NCBI GenBank assembly: GCA_910586625.1
Contig: CAJUIZ010000005.1
Span: 62,001-126,000, forward strand
Source: an uncultured Christensenellaceae bacterium
Lineage (GTDB): Bacteria > Bacillota > Clostridia > Christensenellales > CAG-314
Direction of reading: 5' to 3'
DNA: 64,000 nucleotides
Under the pieces are notes generated by a model that did no database searches, was not told where the DNA came from, and saw nothing but the letters and a program-made list of their open reading frames with translations. Made by a program: the position numbers and the translations under genes. Shown here piece after piece: positions 1-8,366 of this stretch (positions are counted from its first letter, which is position 1; each line of letters begins with the position of its first letter).

Positions 1-2
1 AC

Positions 3-437
3 GGTATGGACGACTGCTTGTTCTGTCCCGAAACAATGGGCAAGATAAACCAAATAGGCGACGTCGGAGAAATTGCCGAGTTCTGCAAAATTGCCGATTT
101 CTTTCTGCCTACAATCGATTTCGGACATATTAACGCGCGTACCTACGGCAGTCTTAAAACGGAAGAAGATTACGACGGCATTATAGCCTGTTTACTGAAC
201 GCCATAGGTGCGGAACGTACGAATAAGCTGCATATACATTTTTCTAAAATAGAATACAGCACCGGCGGAGAAGTGCGGCATCTGACATTTGCCGACAAGG
301 TATTCGGTCCCGAATTCGCGCCGTTAGCGAAAATTTTTAAAAAGTACAAGCTGTCGCCTGTTGCGATATGCGAATCGGACGGCACACAAGCGGACGACGC
401 TATTGAAATGAAACGGATTTACGACTCTATAAACTGA
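3..437 (+). CDS. TIM-barrel protein, endonuclease IV / sugar isomerase-like (3' part)
   Basis: The reading frame is open to the left edge, so the first ATG (position 6) is probably internal and this is the C-terminal part of a longer protein. The segments 'ADFFLPTIDFGHINART' and 'LHIHFSKIEYSTGGEVRHL' look like the last strands of an AP endonuclease family 2 / xylose isomerase-type TIM barrel, where His, Asp and Glu side chains bind metal; the HIHFSK segment resembles the late 'H.K' strand of endonuclease IV relatives. Function (deoxyribonuclease IV-like versus sugar-phosphate isomerase) cannot be settled from a fragment. It ends 14 nt before a peptidase gene on the same strand. Confidence 0.6.
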   Translation, partial: GMDDCLFCPETMGKINQIGDVGEIAEFCKIADFFLPTIDFGHINARTYGSLKTEEDYDGIIACLLNAIGAERTNKLHIHFSKIEYSTGGEVRHLTFADKVFGPEFAPLAKIFKKYKLSPVAICESDGTQADDAIEMKRIYDSIN

Positions 438-451
438 ATTGCGGAGGTTAT

Positions 452-1519
452 ATGAAAAATACTGACAAATTATTTGCTATGTCTAATGTTGACGCAATCA
501 TATTAACGAGCGAAAAGAATCGGTTTTACTTTACCGAGTTTGCGTCTACTTTCGGATGCTTGGCATTATTCCCCGATAATAAAGCTGCCTTTATTACCGA
601 TCCGCGTTATTACGAAATGGCGCAATGCCTTGAAGGTGAGAATACGGAAGTATTGCAAATTGCCAACGGTAGCAGCGCGTTAAAAGTCGTTAAGGATTTG
701 TTTGCCGAGCGTTCGGTTAAGACCGTCGGGTTTGAAGATACCGAGATGACTGTAGCCGAATATTCGGATTTGAAAGATCAGCTTGACGGTTTCGAGCTTG
801 TTCCGATAGGTAAGAATATCGAAGTTGTAAGAAGTTTTAAGACCGAACTTGAAATAGAGTATATAAAGAAGGCGCAGTCCATTACCGACGCGGCGTTTTC
901 GGCCGTATTGGGCTTTATAAAGGTGGGCGTATCCGAAAGAGACATTGCGGTGGAGCTGGAATATCAAATGGCTAAGCGAGGAGCGGAAGGTTTGGCTTTC
1001 GATACGATTATCGCTTCGGGTGTAAATTCGTCTAAACCGCACGCGCATCCGACCGAAAAGCTTATAGAAAACGGCGACCCTGTAACAATGGATTTCGGCG
1101 CAAGGTATCACGGATATTGCTCGGATATGACGCGCACCGTATTTGTCGGAGAACCCAAGGACGAGCTTAGAAAAATTTACAATGTCGTTTCTTTGGCGCA
1201 GAATATGGGTATTACAAGCGCGTATCCCGGTATGACCGGTAAGGAACTTGATACTGCCTGCCGCGAAATAATTAAGGCGAACGGTTTCGGCGATTATTTT
1301 ACGCACAGCACGGGACACAGTTTGGGAATAGACATTCACGAAACCCCGTACGCATCGGCGCGCTCGCAGGATACTTTGCAAACGGGACAGTTTATTACTT
1401 GCGAGCCCGGCATTTACGTTCCGGGAGTAGGCGGCGTGCGTATAGAAGATATGCTGTTATTTGAAGAAGATAGTGTTATTGATTTGACAATGTCGGATAA
1501 AAACATTATAATTTTATAG
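452..1519 (+). CDS. Xaa-Pro peptidase (M24 family aminopeptidase P)
   Basis: Cytoplasmic metallopeptidase expected to cleave the bond before or after proline in short peptides. At 355 aa it has the usual two-domain M24 layout: a creatinase N-like domain (about residues 1-120) and a pita-bread catalytic domain. Metal ligands visible are 'MDFGARYHGYCSDMTR' (two Asp), 'HSTGHSLGIDIHE' (His), 'CEPGIYVPG' (Glu) and a final Glu in 'GGVRIEDM'. The start ATG follows 'gcggaggttat', a good ribosome site. It sits directly upstream of efp, the same pairing as yqhT-efp in Bacillus, and is presumably cotranscribed with it. Confidence 0.9.
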   Translation: MKNTDKLFAMSNVDAIILTSEKNRFYFTEFASTFGCLALFPDNKAAFITDPRYYEMAQCLEGENTEVLQIANGSSALKVVKDLFAERSVKTVGFEDTEMTVAEYSDLKDQLDGFELVPIGKNIEVVRSFKTELEIEYIKKAQSITDAAFSAVLGFIKVGVSERDIAVELEYQMAKRGAEGLAFDTIIASGVNSSKPHAHPTEKLIENGDPVTMDFGARYHGYCSDMTRTVFVGEPKDELRKIYNVVSLAQNMGITSAYPGMTGKELDTACREIIKANGFGDYFTHSTGHSLGIDIHETPYASARSQDTLQTGQFITCEPGIYVPGVGGVRIEDMLLFEEDSVIDLTMSDKNIIIL

Positions 1520-1543
1520 TAATACATCAGGAGGAACTTATAT

Positions 1544-2104
1544 ATGATTTTAGCAGGCGATTTTAGAAAGGGAGTAACGTTTGTTTATAATAACGGTATT
1601 TACGTAATAGTCGACTTCCAACACGTTAAACCGGGTAAAGGTGCCGCGTTTGTAAGGACGAAGATTAAAAACGTCGTTACCGGAGCTGTGAGAGAAGAAA
1701 CGTTTAACCCTTCGGAAAAGTACGAACTTGCCAAGATAGAAAATAAGGAAATGGAATACCTTTACTGTGACGGCGAGATTTATTACTTTATGGACAGCGA
1801 GACCTACGATCAAGTTCCCTTGAACAAGAGTCAGGTTGAAGACGCGTTGCAGTTCTTGAAGGAAAATATGACTGCGACAATCAAATTTTATAAGGGAGAA
1901 GCTTTCTCTGTCGAGCCGCCTAACTTCGTCGTTCTTCAAGTAGTCAACTGTGAGCCTGCGGTTGCCGGAAACACGGCGACAAACGCAACTAAACCCGCCA
2001 CGGTAGAAACGGGATATACGCTTATGGTGCCTATGTTTGTTAACGAAGGCGAAATGATTCGTATCGATACGCGTACAGGCGAATATATGGAAAGGGCGAA
2101 ATAA
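1544..2104 (+). CDS. efp: Elongation factor P
   Basis: EF-P enters the ribosome between the P and E sites and relieves stalling at proline stretches. The 186-aa length is normal, and the three beta domains can be followed: a KOW-like N-terminal domain ('DFQHVKPGKGAAFVRTKI'), an OB domain, and a C-terminal domain containing 'GNTATNATKPATVETG' and ending 'RIDTRTGEYMERAK'. Lys32 sits at the domain I loop tip (PGKG), the position that is modified in many bacteria. A strong ribosome site (aggaggaac) precedes the ATG. A rho-independent terminator follows 25 nt after the stop, so this gene ends the transcription unit. Confidence 0.97.
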   Translation: MILAGDFRKGVTFVYNNGIYVIVDFQHVKPGKGAAFVRTKIKNVVTGAVREETFNPSEKYELAKIENKEMEYLYCDGEIYYFMDSETYDQVPLNKSQVEDALQFLKENMTATIKFYKGEAFSVEPPNFVVLQVVNCEPAVAGNTATNATKPATVETGYTLMVPMFVNEGEMIRIDTRTGEYMERAK

Positions 2105-2129
2105 TTTGATACAATAACTTGATTTTTAA

Positions 2130-2153
2130 CCCGACGGTTAACGTCGGGTTTTT
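2130..2153 (+). terminator. Rho-independent terminator after efp
   Basis: A perfect 7-bp stem (cccgacg 2130-2136 pairing with cgtcggg 2142-2148) with a 5-nt loop is followed by five T's. Confidence 0.92.
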
Positions 2154-2270
2154 AATTGCAAAAAATAGTTCTGTTGTTTGCATCTTAAATTTTGCGGTAC
2201 TTTATATTATAATTTTGCATCCGAGATTGGTTTTTGGCATAATATTACGGCTTGTCCAATAGTATATTGT

Positions 2271-3116
2271 ATGAAAATGATGGAGTGTTTGCCCGAAGAA
2301 ATTGCATACGGTTTGTCCAAAATTACGACCGTGCGCGAGCTTAGACTGCGAAACGGAAAGGAAGTAAGGGTAAACGTCAACGGCAAATGGTATTACTTGG
2401 GAAAGGATTCTTTGAGTTTGTCGCCCAAACAGGCAATCAAAGTCGGCGATATCTGCGACGGCGTGGTTAAAAAAGCCTGCAACGGTTCGGTATACGCTCA
2501 CGAAAAAACGCTGTCTAACGGTTTTTTTACGTTAGACGACGGCGTAAGAGTGGGAGTATGCGGACATGTATTCGGGAAAGACCGTAATACCTTTCAAAGG
2601 TACACTTCGCTGTGCTTCCGAGTTCCGCACAGGATAAACGTGGTGGACAAGCAAACGTTGGAGTTATTGACCGACCGTAACGTAATAGCAATCGGTCCCC
2701 CGTCTAGCGGCAAAACGACCTTCTTGCGCGATTTGGCGGAAAAGCTGAGCAGTTCGCGCAACGTGCTTGCCGTTGACGAACGCGGCGAATTGTTTTACGA
2801 CGACAGATACGCTGCGTGCGACGTATTGAAATGGTCATCCAAGTCATACGCGTTCGAAGTAGGGCTAAGGGCCATGTCTCCCGACTGCATTGTATGCGAC
2901 GAGTTATCCGAGTCCGACATAGAATTCGTTTCTTCCTGCGTTAATAGCGGAGTAAACGTGCTATGCAGCGCTCACGGCGCAAGCGTAAAGGAATTCGTCA
3001 ATCGATTCGGACTGTTGCAATGTTTCGATTATGCCGTGTTATTGCGAAATAACCGAAGTATGAATATAATTCCGCGCTCAAAGTATCAGATAATGATTGA
3101 AAATGACGAAACGTAA
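2271..3116 (+). CDS. spoIIIAA: Stage III sporulation protein AA (AAA+ ATPase)
   Basis: Mother-cell ATPase of the SpoIIIA-SpoIIQ channel, related to type II/IV secretion ATPases. The frame is open from 2178, but the alignable protein begins at the ATG at 2271 (MKMMECLPEE), giving 281 aa; the extra upstream residues look non-coding. The Walker A motif 'GPPSSGKTT' lies at about residues 142-150 and the Walker B-like 'CIVCDEL' about 65 residues later. The N-terminal half has the expected 'VRELRLRNGKEVRV' segment. It heads an eight-gene cluster in the canonical order AA to AH. I could not assign a sigma-E promoter with confidence in the AT-rich 115 bp upstream, where such regulation is expected from the family. 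Confidence 0.95.
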   Translation: MKMMECLPEEIAYGLSKITTVRELRLRNGKEVRVNVNGKWYYLGKDSLSLSPKQAIKVGDICDGVVKKACNGSVYAHEKTLSNGFFTLDDGVRVGVCGHVFGKDRNTFQRYTSLCFRVPHRINVVDKQTLELLTDRNVIAIGPPSSGKTTFLRDLAEKLSSSRNVLAVDERGELFYDDRYAACDVLKWSSKSYAFEVGLRAMSPDCIVCDELSESDIEFVSSCVNSGVNVLCSAHGASVKEFVNRFGLLQCFDYAVLLRNNRSMNIIPRSKYQIMIENDET

Positions 3117-3122
3117 CTTACT

Positions 3123-3572
3123 ATGATTGACATAATAGTGTTTATAGGCTGCGTTTTGTGCGGCTATTGTATAGGAAAGTATATTGAAAAGTGTATTGCC
3201 GTGAAAGGTTTGTTTTATCAAGACGTACGCAGATATACGGTCGGATTGCGCGAAAACGTTACCGGCAGGCAACTCGAATTAGATAAATTCAACGGAGAGT
3301 TCACGCAAAATTGTTCGGCGGCTTTTGCGGATTATTTAACTAACGGTAAGTGCAAGTGCAAGCTTTCGAAAAATCAAAAGAAAAATTTACTTGATTTTTT
3401 CGGCAATTTGGATTGCGTAAGTTCAGTACAGCTTTCGGAGCATTTGGATTATTACGGAAAGATTTTGGAAGACGATTGCCGGCAAGTGACGGAAAAAGAA
3501 GCTTCGCGAGCGGGAGTTTACGGAAAATTAGGAATGCTTTTGGGAGCGATGCTCGGCATTATGTTGATGTAG
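3123..3572 (+). CDS. spoIIIAB: Stage III sporulation protein AB
   Basis: 149-aa mother-cell membrane protein of the SpoIIIA complex, distantly related to the secretion-platform protein GspF. A single N-terminal hydrophobic segment ('IIVFIGCVLCGYCIGKYI') and a C-terminal one ('LGMLLGAMLGIMLM') flank a mostly helical soluble region. The sequence itself is poorly conserved; identification rests on size, the C-terminal G-L-L-G-rich segment and position between spoIIIAA and spoIIIAC. It starts 6 nt after the spoIIIAA stop. Confidence 0.9.
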   Translation: MIDIIVFIGCVLCGYCIGKYIEKCIAVKGLFYQDVRRYTVGLRENVTGRQLELDKFNGEFTQNCSAAFADYLTNGKCKCKLSKNQKKNLLDFFGNLDCVSSVQLSEHLDYYGKILEDDCRQVTEKEASRAGVYGKLGMLLGAMLGIMLM

Positions 3573-3582
3573 CGGGGTATAA

Positions 3583-3777
3583 ATGGACGTAACTATAATA
3601 TTAAAAATAGCCTTGATAGGCATTATTACGGCGATAGCGTGTATGCTTTTGAAGCGTGCGGGTAAGGACGAAATTGCCACTGTTGTGTCCGTAGTAGGCT
3701 TGGTGGTAGCACTGGCTATGATGCTGGATACTATCGTGCAGCTGTACGACACGCTGCGCTCGCTGTTCGACCTATAA
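3583..3777 (+). CDS. spoIIIAC: Stage III sporulation protein AC
   Basis: 64-aa protein with two predicted membrane helices ('VTIILKIALIGIITAIACMLL' region, then 'ATVVSVVGLVVALAMML'). The length and the 'KRAGKDE' turn between helices are typical for SpoIIIAC, which pairs with SpoIIIAD in the channel platform. The ribosome site 'gcggggtataa' precedes the ATG. Ends 2 nt before spoIIIAD. Confidence 0.94.
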   Translation: MDVTIILKIALIGIITAIACMLLKRAGKDEIATVVSVVGLVVALAMMLDTIVQLYDTLRSLFDL

Positions 3778-3779
3778 CT

Positions 3780-4166
3780 ATGGATTTTGTAAAAATTGCG
3801 CTATTCGCATTATTCGCCGTTATCGGAGTGGTAATAGTCAGGCAATTGAAGCAGGAGCTTGCAATGCCGTTAACCGTTGGCGCAGCCGTGGTAATACTGA
3901 GTATGCTTTGCGACAAATTGTTTGATTTGGTGTATGCGTTTTACAACTTTTCAGATGCGGCAAATATAGATTCGCAGGCGATTTCCTGCGTGATTAAAGT
4001 TGTCGGCATCGGGTATTTGGCGGAATTTACTAACAACGTGTGCGTAGACGCAAACTGCAAGAGTATAGGCGATAAGGTTTTGCTTGCGTCCAAAATGGCT
4101 ATTTTGTTTTGCGCGTTGCCTATGGTGGAGCAGCTGTTCGAAGCAATTAAGGAATTGGCATTATGA
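3780..4166 (+). CDS. spoIIIAD: Stage III sporulation protein AD
   Basis: 128-aa integral membrane protein with about four hydrophobic segments; the first half resembles SpoIIIAC, as known for this pair. It contains the 'SCVIKVVGIGYLAEFTNNVCVDA' region, the most conserved stretch of the SpoIIIAD family (G-I-x-Y-x-x-E). Its stop overlaps the start of spoIIIAE by 4 nt (ATGA), indicating translational coupling. Confidence 0.94.
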   Translation: MDFVKIALFALFAVIGVVIVRQLKQELAMPLTVGAAVVILSMLCDKLFDLVYAFYNFSDAANIDSQAISCVIKVVGIGYLAEFTNNVCVDANCKSIGDKVLLASKMAILFCALPMVEQLFEAIKELAL

Positions 4167-5299
4167 AACGCGTACTGCTGATTATTATTGCCGCGCTTAT
4201 TATTGCGTTGTTTGTTCCCACATACGCCTACGCCGACGTAATGGAAGATTTGGACAAGGAAGTTTCGGACAATTTGGGAAATATCGATTTTACCGAAGTG
4301 GACGAAGCTGCGGGCGGCTTTTTTCAAAGCGTGGCGGATAAGGTAAAAGAGATAATAAACGGCGAATACGAAGGCGCGGATACGTTTATGCAGCTGTTGA
4401 CCGCGCTGTTTTCCGACGGCTTGCGCAGTGTTTTGCCGCAGCTGTCCGCTATTTTCGTCGTAATGGTTATATTGGGACTGATACGCAAGACTACGGGCGG
4501 AATGATATCGGACGGCACGAACGAAGTCGTGTCCTTCGTAGGAATTACGGTGGTGTTGCTGTCGGTATTGTCAATGATTGTTCAGGCTTACAAGCAGGCT
4601 TACGCGCTGCTAAACCAAGTGGGAACTCTTGCCGAAGCGTCTGCGCCGATTTTGCTGACATTACTGATAGCCAACGGCGGGAACGCCGCTTCGAGCGTAT
4701 GTCAGCCGTCGATGGTTATGTTCTCAACCGTTGTTATCAAAACGGTATCCAATGCCGTGCTTCCCCTTTCGGTGTTTGCGCTTGCTTTTTCCATAATAAG
4801 CAATATTTCGTCAAATATCAAGGTGGACAAGGCTTCGTCTTTTCTGTCTAACCTGTCGTCGTGGCTTTTGGGCGTTCTGTTTATGGTTTATTCGGCTTTT
4901 ACGTCAGTACAGGGTATTTCCGCCATAACGTTAGACGGGGTGTCGTATCGCGCGGCGAAATTCGCCACAAGGAACTATATACCCATTCTCGGAGGGTATC
5001 TTGCGGACGGTTTCGATATGGTGGTAGCCAGTACTTCGCTAATCAAAAACGCCTTCGGCGCTGTAATTTTGCTTATTTTACTGTTTGCCGTTGCCAAACC
5101 GTTGATGTCTACGCTGTGCATAAACTTGGGCTTACAATGCGTTAGCGCATTGTGCGAGCCTATTGTGGAGAGTAAATATATTAAAATGTTGAGCGGAATA
5201 AGTAAAAATTTAACCTTTTTGTCGGTGCTGATACTTGCCGTGGCTTTTATGTTCAGTATATTGACATTTATAGTAATCAGTTGCGCTAACGGGGTATAG
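4163..5299 (+). CDS. spoIIIAE: Stage III sporulation protein AE
   Basis: 378-aa polytopic membrane protein, the permease-like component of the mother-cell channel. It begins with a signal-like segment ('MKRVLLIIIAALIIALF', then an A-D-x cleavage-like region), a soluble stretch to about residue 85, then roughly seven hydrophobic segments. 'GISAITLDGVSYRAAKFATR' in the middle is characteristic of the family (usually followed by N-x-IP-x-x-G, here 'NYIPILGGYLADGFD'). Length matches the family (about 390-400 aa). Third of the tightly packed membrane genes in the operon. Confidence 0.95.
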   Translation: MKRVLLIIIAALIIALFVPTYAYADVMEDLDKEVSDNLGNIDFTEVDEAAGGFFQSVADKVKEIINGEYEGADTFMQLLTALFSDGLRSVLPQLSAIFVVMVILGLIRKTTGGMISDGTNEVVSFVGITVVLLSVLSMIVQAYKQAYALLNQVGTLAEASAPILLTLLIANGGNAASSVCQPSMVMFSTVVIKTVSNAVLPLSVFALAFSIISNISSNIKVDKASSFLSNLSSWLLGVLFMVYSAFTSVQGISAITLDGVSYRAAKFATRNYIPILGGYLADGFDMVVASTSLIKNAFGAVILLILLFAVAKPLMSTLCINLGLQCVSALCEPIVESKYIKMLSGISKNLTFLSVLILAVAFMFSILTFIVISCANGV

Positions 5300-5302
5300 C
5301 AA

Positions 5303-5737
5303 ATGGGACAGTGGGTTGTTACAGTGTGCGCAATAGCTATACTGTCGGTTATGTGCGACGTTATACTGCCGGAAGGACAGACTCGCAAATACGTGCGAAC
5401 GGTATTCGGCGTAATAGTTACGTTGGTTATGATCAAGCCGATAATAAGCTTTGTAGCGCCGGCATTGGACGTTGTCGGCGGCGATTATACGGAGATTAAA
5501 ATACAGCAAAATTACATAGATAACGTAACGCGAAAAAAGTATGAAGCTGCGGCGGCTTCGGCAAAAGCGAGACTTAAAGCGGACGGCATCGACGTAAAAG
5601 AAATTAGATTGGACGAGAAGTCGGAGAGCGTTACGGTTTATCTGAATACGGCGCAGAACGAGCAAACGGCAGTCTCGGTTAGAAAGACAATGTCTGCGTA
5701 TTTTTCGAAATTGGAAATTATTATTTATTGGAAGTGA
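5303..5737 (+). CDS. spoIIIAF: Stage III sporulation protein AF
   Basis: 144-aa protein with two N-terminal membrane helices ('VVTVCAIAILSVMCDVILP' and 'VFGVIVTLVMIKPIISF') joined by the typical 'PEGQTRKYVR' turn, then a soluble alpha/beta domain. These features and the position between AE and AG identify it. SpoIIIAF has a ring-building-motif-like fold related to SpoIIIAG/AH. Starts 3 nt after spoIIIAE. Confidence 0.94.
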   Translation: MGQWVVTVCAIAILSVMCDVILPEGQTRKYVRTVFGVIVTLVMIKPIISFVAPALDVVGGDYTEIKIQQNYIDNVTRKKYEAAAASAKARLKADGIDVKEIRLDEKSESVTVYLNTAQNEQTAVSVRKTMSAYFSKLEIIIYWK

Positions 5738-5740
5738 GAT

Positions 5741-6229
5741 ATGGCTAAATTTAAGAGCTTTATAGCAAAAATTAAATCAGTAAAAAATATCGAAATTTAC
5801 GTCGCCGCCGTGTTGGGCTTGGTTGTAGTTGCGGTCTTGGTATTCGGCGGTGTTTTTTCTACAAAAAATTCCGCAAAAAGTACGACGCTCGATTCATATA
5901 TAAGTCAAATGGAACATAAAATTGTTAGCGTAGTAGAGAATATCGAAGGTTGCGGAAAAGTCGCCGTCGCCATATCCCACGACGCTTACGAAGAGAAGGT
6001 TTACGCTTACGAAAAGGATAAAAATCCCGACGGTACCGAAACTTCGACGGTAGTGTTGGTAAAAGGCGAACCTTTAGTCATAAAAACGCTGCCGCCTAAT
6101 ATATTAGGGGTAGTGATAGTTGCCGAAGGCGCGGACAATCCGATAATCAAGATGAAAATTAAAGAAGTGGTAGTAACACTGCTTGACGTTGACGTGTCCA
6201 AGGTACAAGTGTTTACACATAAAAGTTAG
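5741..6229 (+). CDS. spoIIIAG: Stage III sporulation protein AG
   Basis: 162-aa protein: one membrane helix (about residues 19-40, 'IYVAAVLGLVVVAVLVFGGVF') and an intermembrane domain that in known homologues forms the large 30-subunit ring of the channel. The signature 'PNILGVVIVAEGADNP' near the C terminus, part of the ring-building fold, is clear. A little shorter than the Bacillus protein (229 aa), as usual in Clostridia where the insertion is smaller. Lies 3 nt after AF. Confidence 0.95.
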   Translation: MAKFKSFIAKIKSVKNIEIYVAAVLGLVVVAVLVFGGVFSTKNSAKSTTLDSYISQMEHKIVSVVENIEGCGKVAVAISHDAYEEKVYAYEKDKNPDGTETSTVVLVKGEPLVIKTLPPNILGVVIVAEGADNPIIKMKIKEVVVTLLDVDVSKVQVFTHKS

Positions 6230-6241
6230 GAGGAACAAATT

Positions 6242-6715
6242 ATGTCAAAAGGAAAGAAAATTGCGCTGATTGTATCTATGGTTTGCGTACTTGTCGTTGC
6301 GGCGGTACTGAACGTCACGTTGCTTACCAACAAGAATAAGCCGAACGACGACGTCGTTCAAACAAGTTTCTTCGAAACTTCTCGTTTGGACAGACAGGCC
6401 ACGAGAGATTACGAAATTGCCGAACTTAACCAAATTATCAATATGGAAGGCGACGAGTACGCCGAAGCCAGACAGAACGCTCTTGTAAAAAAACAAAAAA
6501 TAGTGGACGCTATGGAGACGGAGCTGTTGCTGGAAACGTTGTTGAAGGCTCAGGGGTACGCCGACGTGTTGGTTACCGTTAACGCAAATTCGGATAACGT
6601 AAGCGTTATCGTCGATAAAGACGAGCTTGCGCGTGAAGATACGGTAAGAATTTACAACATAATAGCCACGCAAGCGTCGATATCTAACGATTACGTAAGA
6701 ATTCTATCCGTTTAA
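6242..6715 (+). CDS. spoIIIAH: Stage III sporulation protein AH
   Basis: 157-aa bitopic membrane protein; its extracellular domain is the partner of forespore SpoIIQ. One membrane helix (about residues 6-27), a charged coiled region ('DEYAEARQNALVKKQKIVDA') and the C-terminal ring-building domain ending 'VRIYNIIATQASISNDYVRI'. The ATG follows a near-perfect ribosome site (taggaggaacaaatt). Last gene of the spoIIIA operon; the next gene has its own promoter. Confidence 0.95.
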   Translation: MSKGKKIALIVSMVCVLVVAAVLNVTLLTNKNKPNDDVVQTSFFETSRLDRQATRDYEIAELNQIINMEGDEYAEARQNALVKKQKIVDAMETELLLETLLKAQGYADVLVTVNANSDNVSVIVDKDELAREDTVRIYNIIATQASISNDYVRILSV

Positions 6716-6718
6716 TTA

Positions 6719-6747
6719 TTGTAATTTTTACTAAACTGTGTTATAAT
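6719..6747 (+). promoter_or_regulatory. Sigma-A type promoter of the asp23-like gene
   Basis: TTGTAA at 6719-6724, 17-bp spacer, TATAAT at 6742-6747. The expected start is about 6754, leaving a 5' leader of about 20 nt with a 'cggaga' ribosome site. Confidence 0.8.
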
Positions 6748-6775
6748 CATACAAAAGAACAGCGGAGAACACTAA

Positions 6776-7105
6776 ATGAAAGTAGTTAACAGATTTGACG
6801 AATCGGGCAGGCTTGTTTACAACAGTGATATAGTGCGCGACATTGTGGACTGCACGTTGAACGAAGTGGACGGAGTAGTTAAGTTTACCGAAAACTCCAA
6901 GCAGGCGCGCGAATCCATTAAGGTTGAACAAATCGGCGACGAAATGCACGTGGACGTTTATGTAAAGCTTGCCTACAACGTGGAAGTGAGCGACGTTGCA
7001 AGCAGTATTCAGAGCACTATTAAAAATACCGTCGAAAGTATGACGGAATTTAAGGTAAAAGACGTAAACGTACACGTTATCGACGTAGAATTCGAAGAAA
7101 ATTAG
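6776..7105 (+). CDS. Asp23/Gls24 family envelope stress protein (YqhY-like)
   Basis: 109-aa member of the Asp23 family: the pattern 'VVRDIVDCTLNEVDGVVKF' near the N terminus, 'VDVYVKLAYNVEVSDVASSIQ' and 'VNVHVIDVEF' at the end match the family core. In Bacillus the paralogue yqhY sits at the same place before nusB, where it has been linked to control of acetyl-CoA carboxylase; transfer of that role here is inference. It has its own promoter and a terminator just after the stop, so it appears to be a monocistronic unit inserted in the housekeeping string. Confidence 0.9.
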   Translation: MKVVNRFDESGRLVYNSDIVRDIVDCTLNEVDGVVKFTENSKQARESIKVEQIGDEMHVDVYVKLAYNVEVSDVASSIQSTIKNTVESMTEFKVKDVNVHVIDVEFEEN

Positions 7106-7118
7106 TTCGCAGCATTAA

Positions 7119-7142
7119 CCCTTTGATTACCAAAGGGTTTTT
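7119..7142 (+). terminator. Rho-independent terminator after the asp23-like gene
   Basis: Perfect 7-bp stem (ccctttg 7119-7125 with caaaggg 7131-7137), 5-nt loop and a run of five T's. It ends only 19 nt before the nusB start, so some readthrough or an overlapping promoter must serve nusB. Confidence 0.88.
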
Positions 7143-7161
7143 AGCGCGTTTGGGAGTTGTT

Positions 7162-7551
7162 ATGAGAAGTTACGCGAGAGAAGCCGCGTTTTGTAAAATA
7201 TACACTTATATAATGAGCGGACGATTCGACGGAGATTGGTCGCAATTCGATCGGGCTTCGTTAACGGACGAAGACTTGCGCTTCGCCCAATCTTTGGTGG
7301 AAGGCGTTATAGAGCACAAGGAAGAATTGGACGCAACTGTGGCGGACTTTTCCAAGCAGTTTAAGCTGTCGCGTATATACAGACTTGACCTTGCCGCCTT
7401 GGAAATTGCGTTATACGAAATGATATACACCGATACCCCGCATGCGGTAGTGATAAACGAAGTCGTCGGATTTGCCAAGAAGTATTCTACCGACAAAAGC
7501 GTTTCCTACGTCAACGGAGTGTTGGCCGGTTACGAAAGGAGTCTGTCGTGA
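7162..7551 (+). CDS. nusB: Transcription antitermination factor NusB
   Basis: 129-aa all-helical RNA-binding protein that joins NusE (S10) on boxA RNA of rRNA operons. The frame is open from 7123, but those codons run through the terminator stem; the ATG at 7162, preceded by 'tgggagttgtt', is the sensible start and gives the usual N terminus (MRSYAREAAFCKIYTYIMSG). The C-terminal signature 'TDTPHAVVINEVVGFAKKYSTDKSVSYVNGVL' region is present and highly typical. It overlaps folD by 4 nt (GTGA). Confidence 0.95.
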   Translation: MRSYAREAAFCKIYTYIMSGRFDGDWSQFDRASLTDEDLRFAQSLVEGVIEHKEELDATVADFSKQFKLSRIYRLDLAALEIALYEMIYTDTPHAVVINEVVGFAKKYSTDKSVSYVNGVLAGYERSLS

Positions 7552-8366
7552 GCGCGAAATTGCTTTTGGGAAAGCCTTGCGTAGAAAGTATGCGCGAGCA
7601 AATTTGCAAGCATGCCGAATCCCTTGGCGAGCCGCGTATTTGCGCGATAGGATTTGACGAGCCGCGTTGGAATCAGTATTCCGCGTCGATAATGAAAAGC
7701 GCGGCAACGTACGGTTTTGAGTGCGACAAGATTACGCTTGACGAAGATTCCGACCCGAATGCGGTGTTCGACATTGTTGCGAAAGCCGGCGCTCGTAAGG
7801 ACGTATGCGGAGTGATAGTTCAGCAGCCGCTGCCCAAGCGTTATCAAAAAGCGGTGGAATTTATTCCCGCCGAAAAGGATATAGATTGTCTTAATCCGCT
7901 GTCGGTATGCAAAATGTATTCCGGCGAAGACGGTTTCCGTCCGGCTACGCCTTCGGCGGTAATAAATTTACTCGATTACTACGGTATAGCGATTCAAGGA
8001 AAGCGCGTAGTAATAGTAGGACGCGGAAATACCGTGGGCAAGCCGTTGGCTCTGATAATGCTTCAAAGAAACGCTACTGTTACCGTATGCCATACTAAAA
8101 CCGTAGATTTACCGTCGGTTTGCCGAAGCGCGGACATATTGGTTTCCGCTTGCGGCGTACCCGCGCTTATTACGGCAGATTGCGTGACTGACAAGACCGT
8201 AGTTATAGACGTAGGGCTCAGCTTTGTTGACGGTAAGACGCGCGGCGACGTTGCCGAAGAAGTATACGACAAGTGTTTTGCCGTTTCGCCCGTCCCCGGC
8301 GGAGTAGGTCCCGTTACGCGTTCCGCGCTTTTTCTCAACGCGCTTGCAGCGGCGGAAAACAAATGA
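7548..8366 (+). CDS. folD: Methylenetetrahydrofolate dehydrogenase/cyclohydrolase
   Basis: Bifunctional cytosolic enzyme interconverting 5,10-methylene-, methenyl- and 10-formyl-tetrahydrofolate with NADP. 272 aa. Starts at GTG 7548 overlapping the nusB stop. Signatures: 'VCGVIVQQPLPKR' (cyclohydrolase loop), 'KDIDCLNPLS', the NAD(P)-binding 'VVIVGRGNTVGKPLALIM' and the closing 'PVPGGVGPVTRSALFLN'. The active-site Lys that usually lies in a YxxxKxK motif is shifted: 'WNQYSASIMKSAATYGFEC' keeps Y and K. Operon partner of nusB and xseAB, as in Bacillus. Confidence 0.96.
   Translation: MSAKLLLGKPCVESMREQICKHAESLGEPRICAIGFDEPRWNQYSASIMKSAATYGFECDKITLDEDSDPNAVFDIVAKAGARKDVCGVIVQQPLPKRYQKAVEFIPAEKDIDCLNPLSVCKMYSGEDGFRPATPSAVINLLDYYGIAIQGKRVVIVGRGNTVGKPLALIMLQRNATVTVCHTKTVDLPSVCRSADILVSACGVPALITADCVTDKTVVIDVGLSFVDGKTRGDVAEEVYDKCFAVSPVPGGVGPVTRSALFLNALAAAENK

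Noticed and set aside
2178..2270. N-terminal extension of SpoIIIAA
   Set aside because: The added residues do not resemble the family and cover the likely promoter region; the ATG at 2271 fits better.
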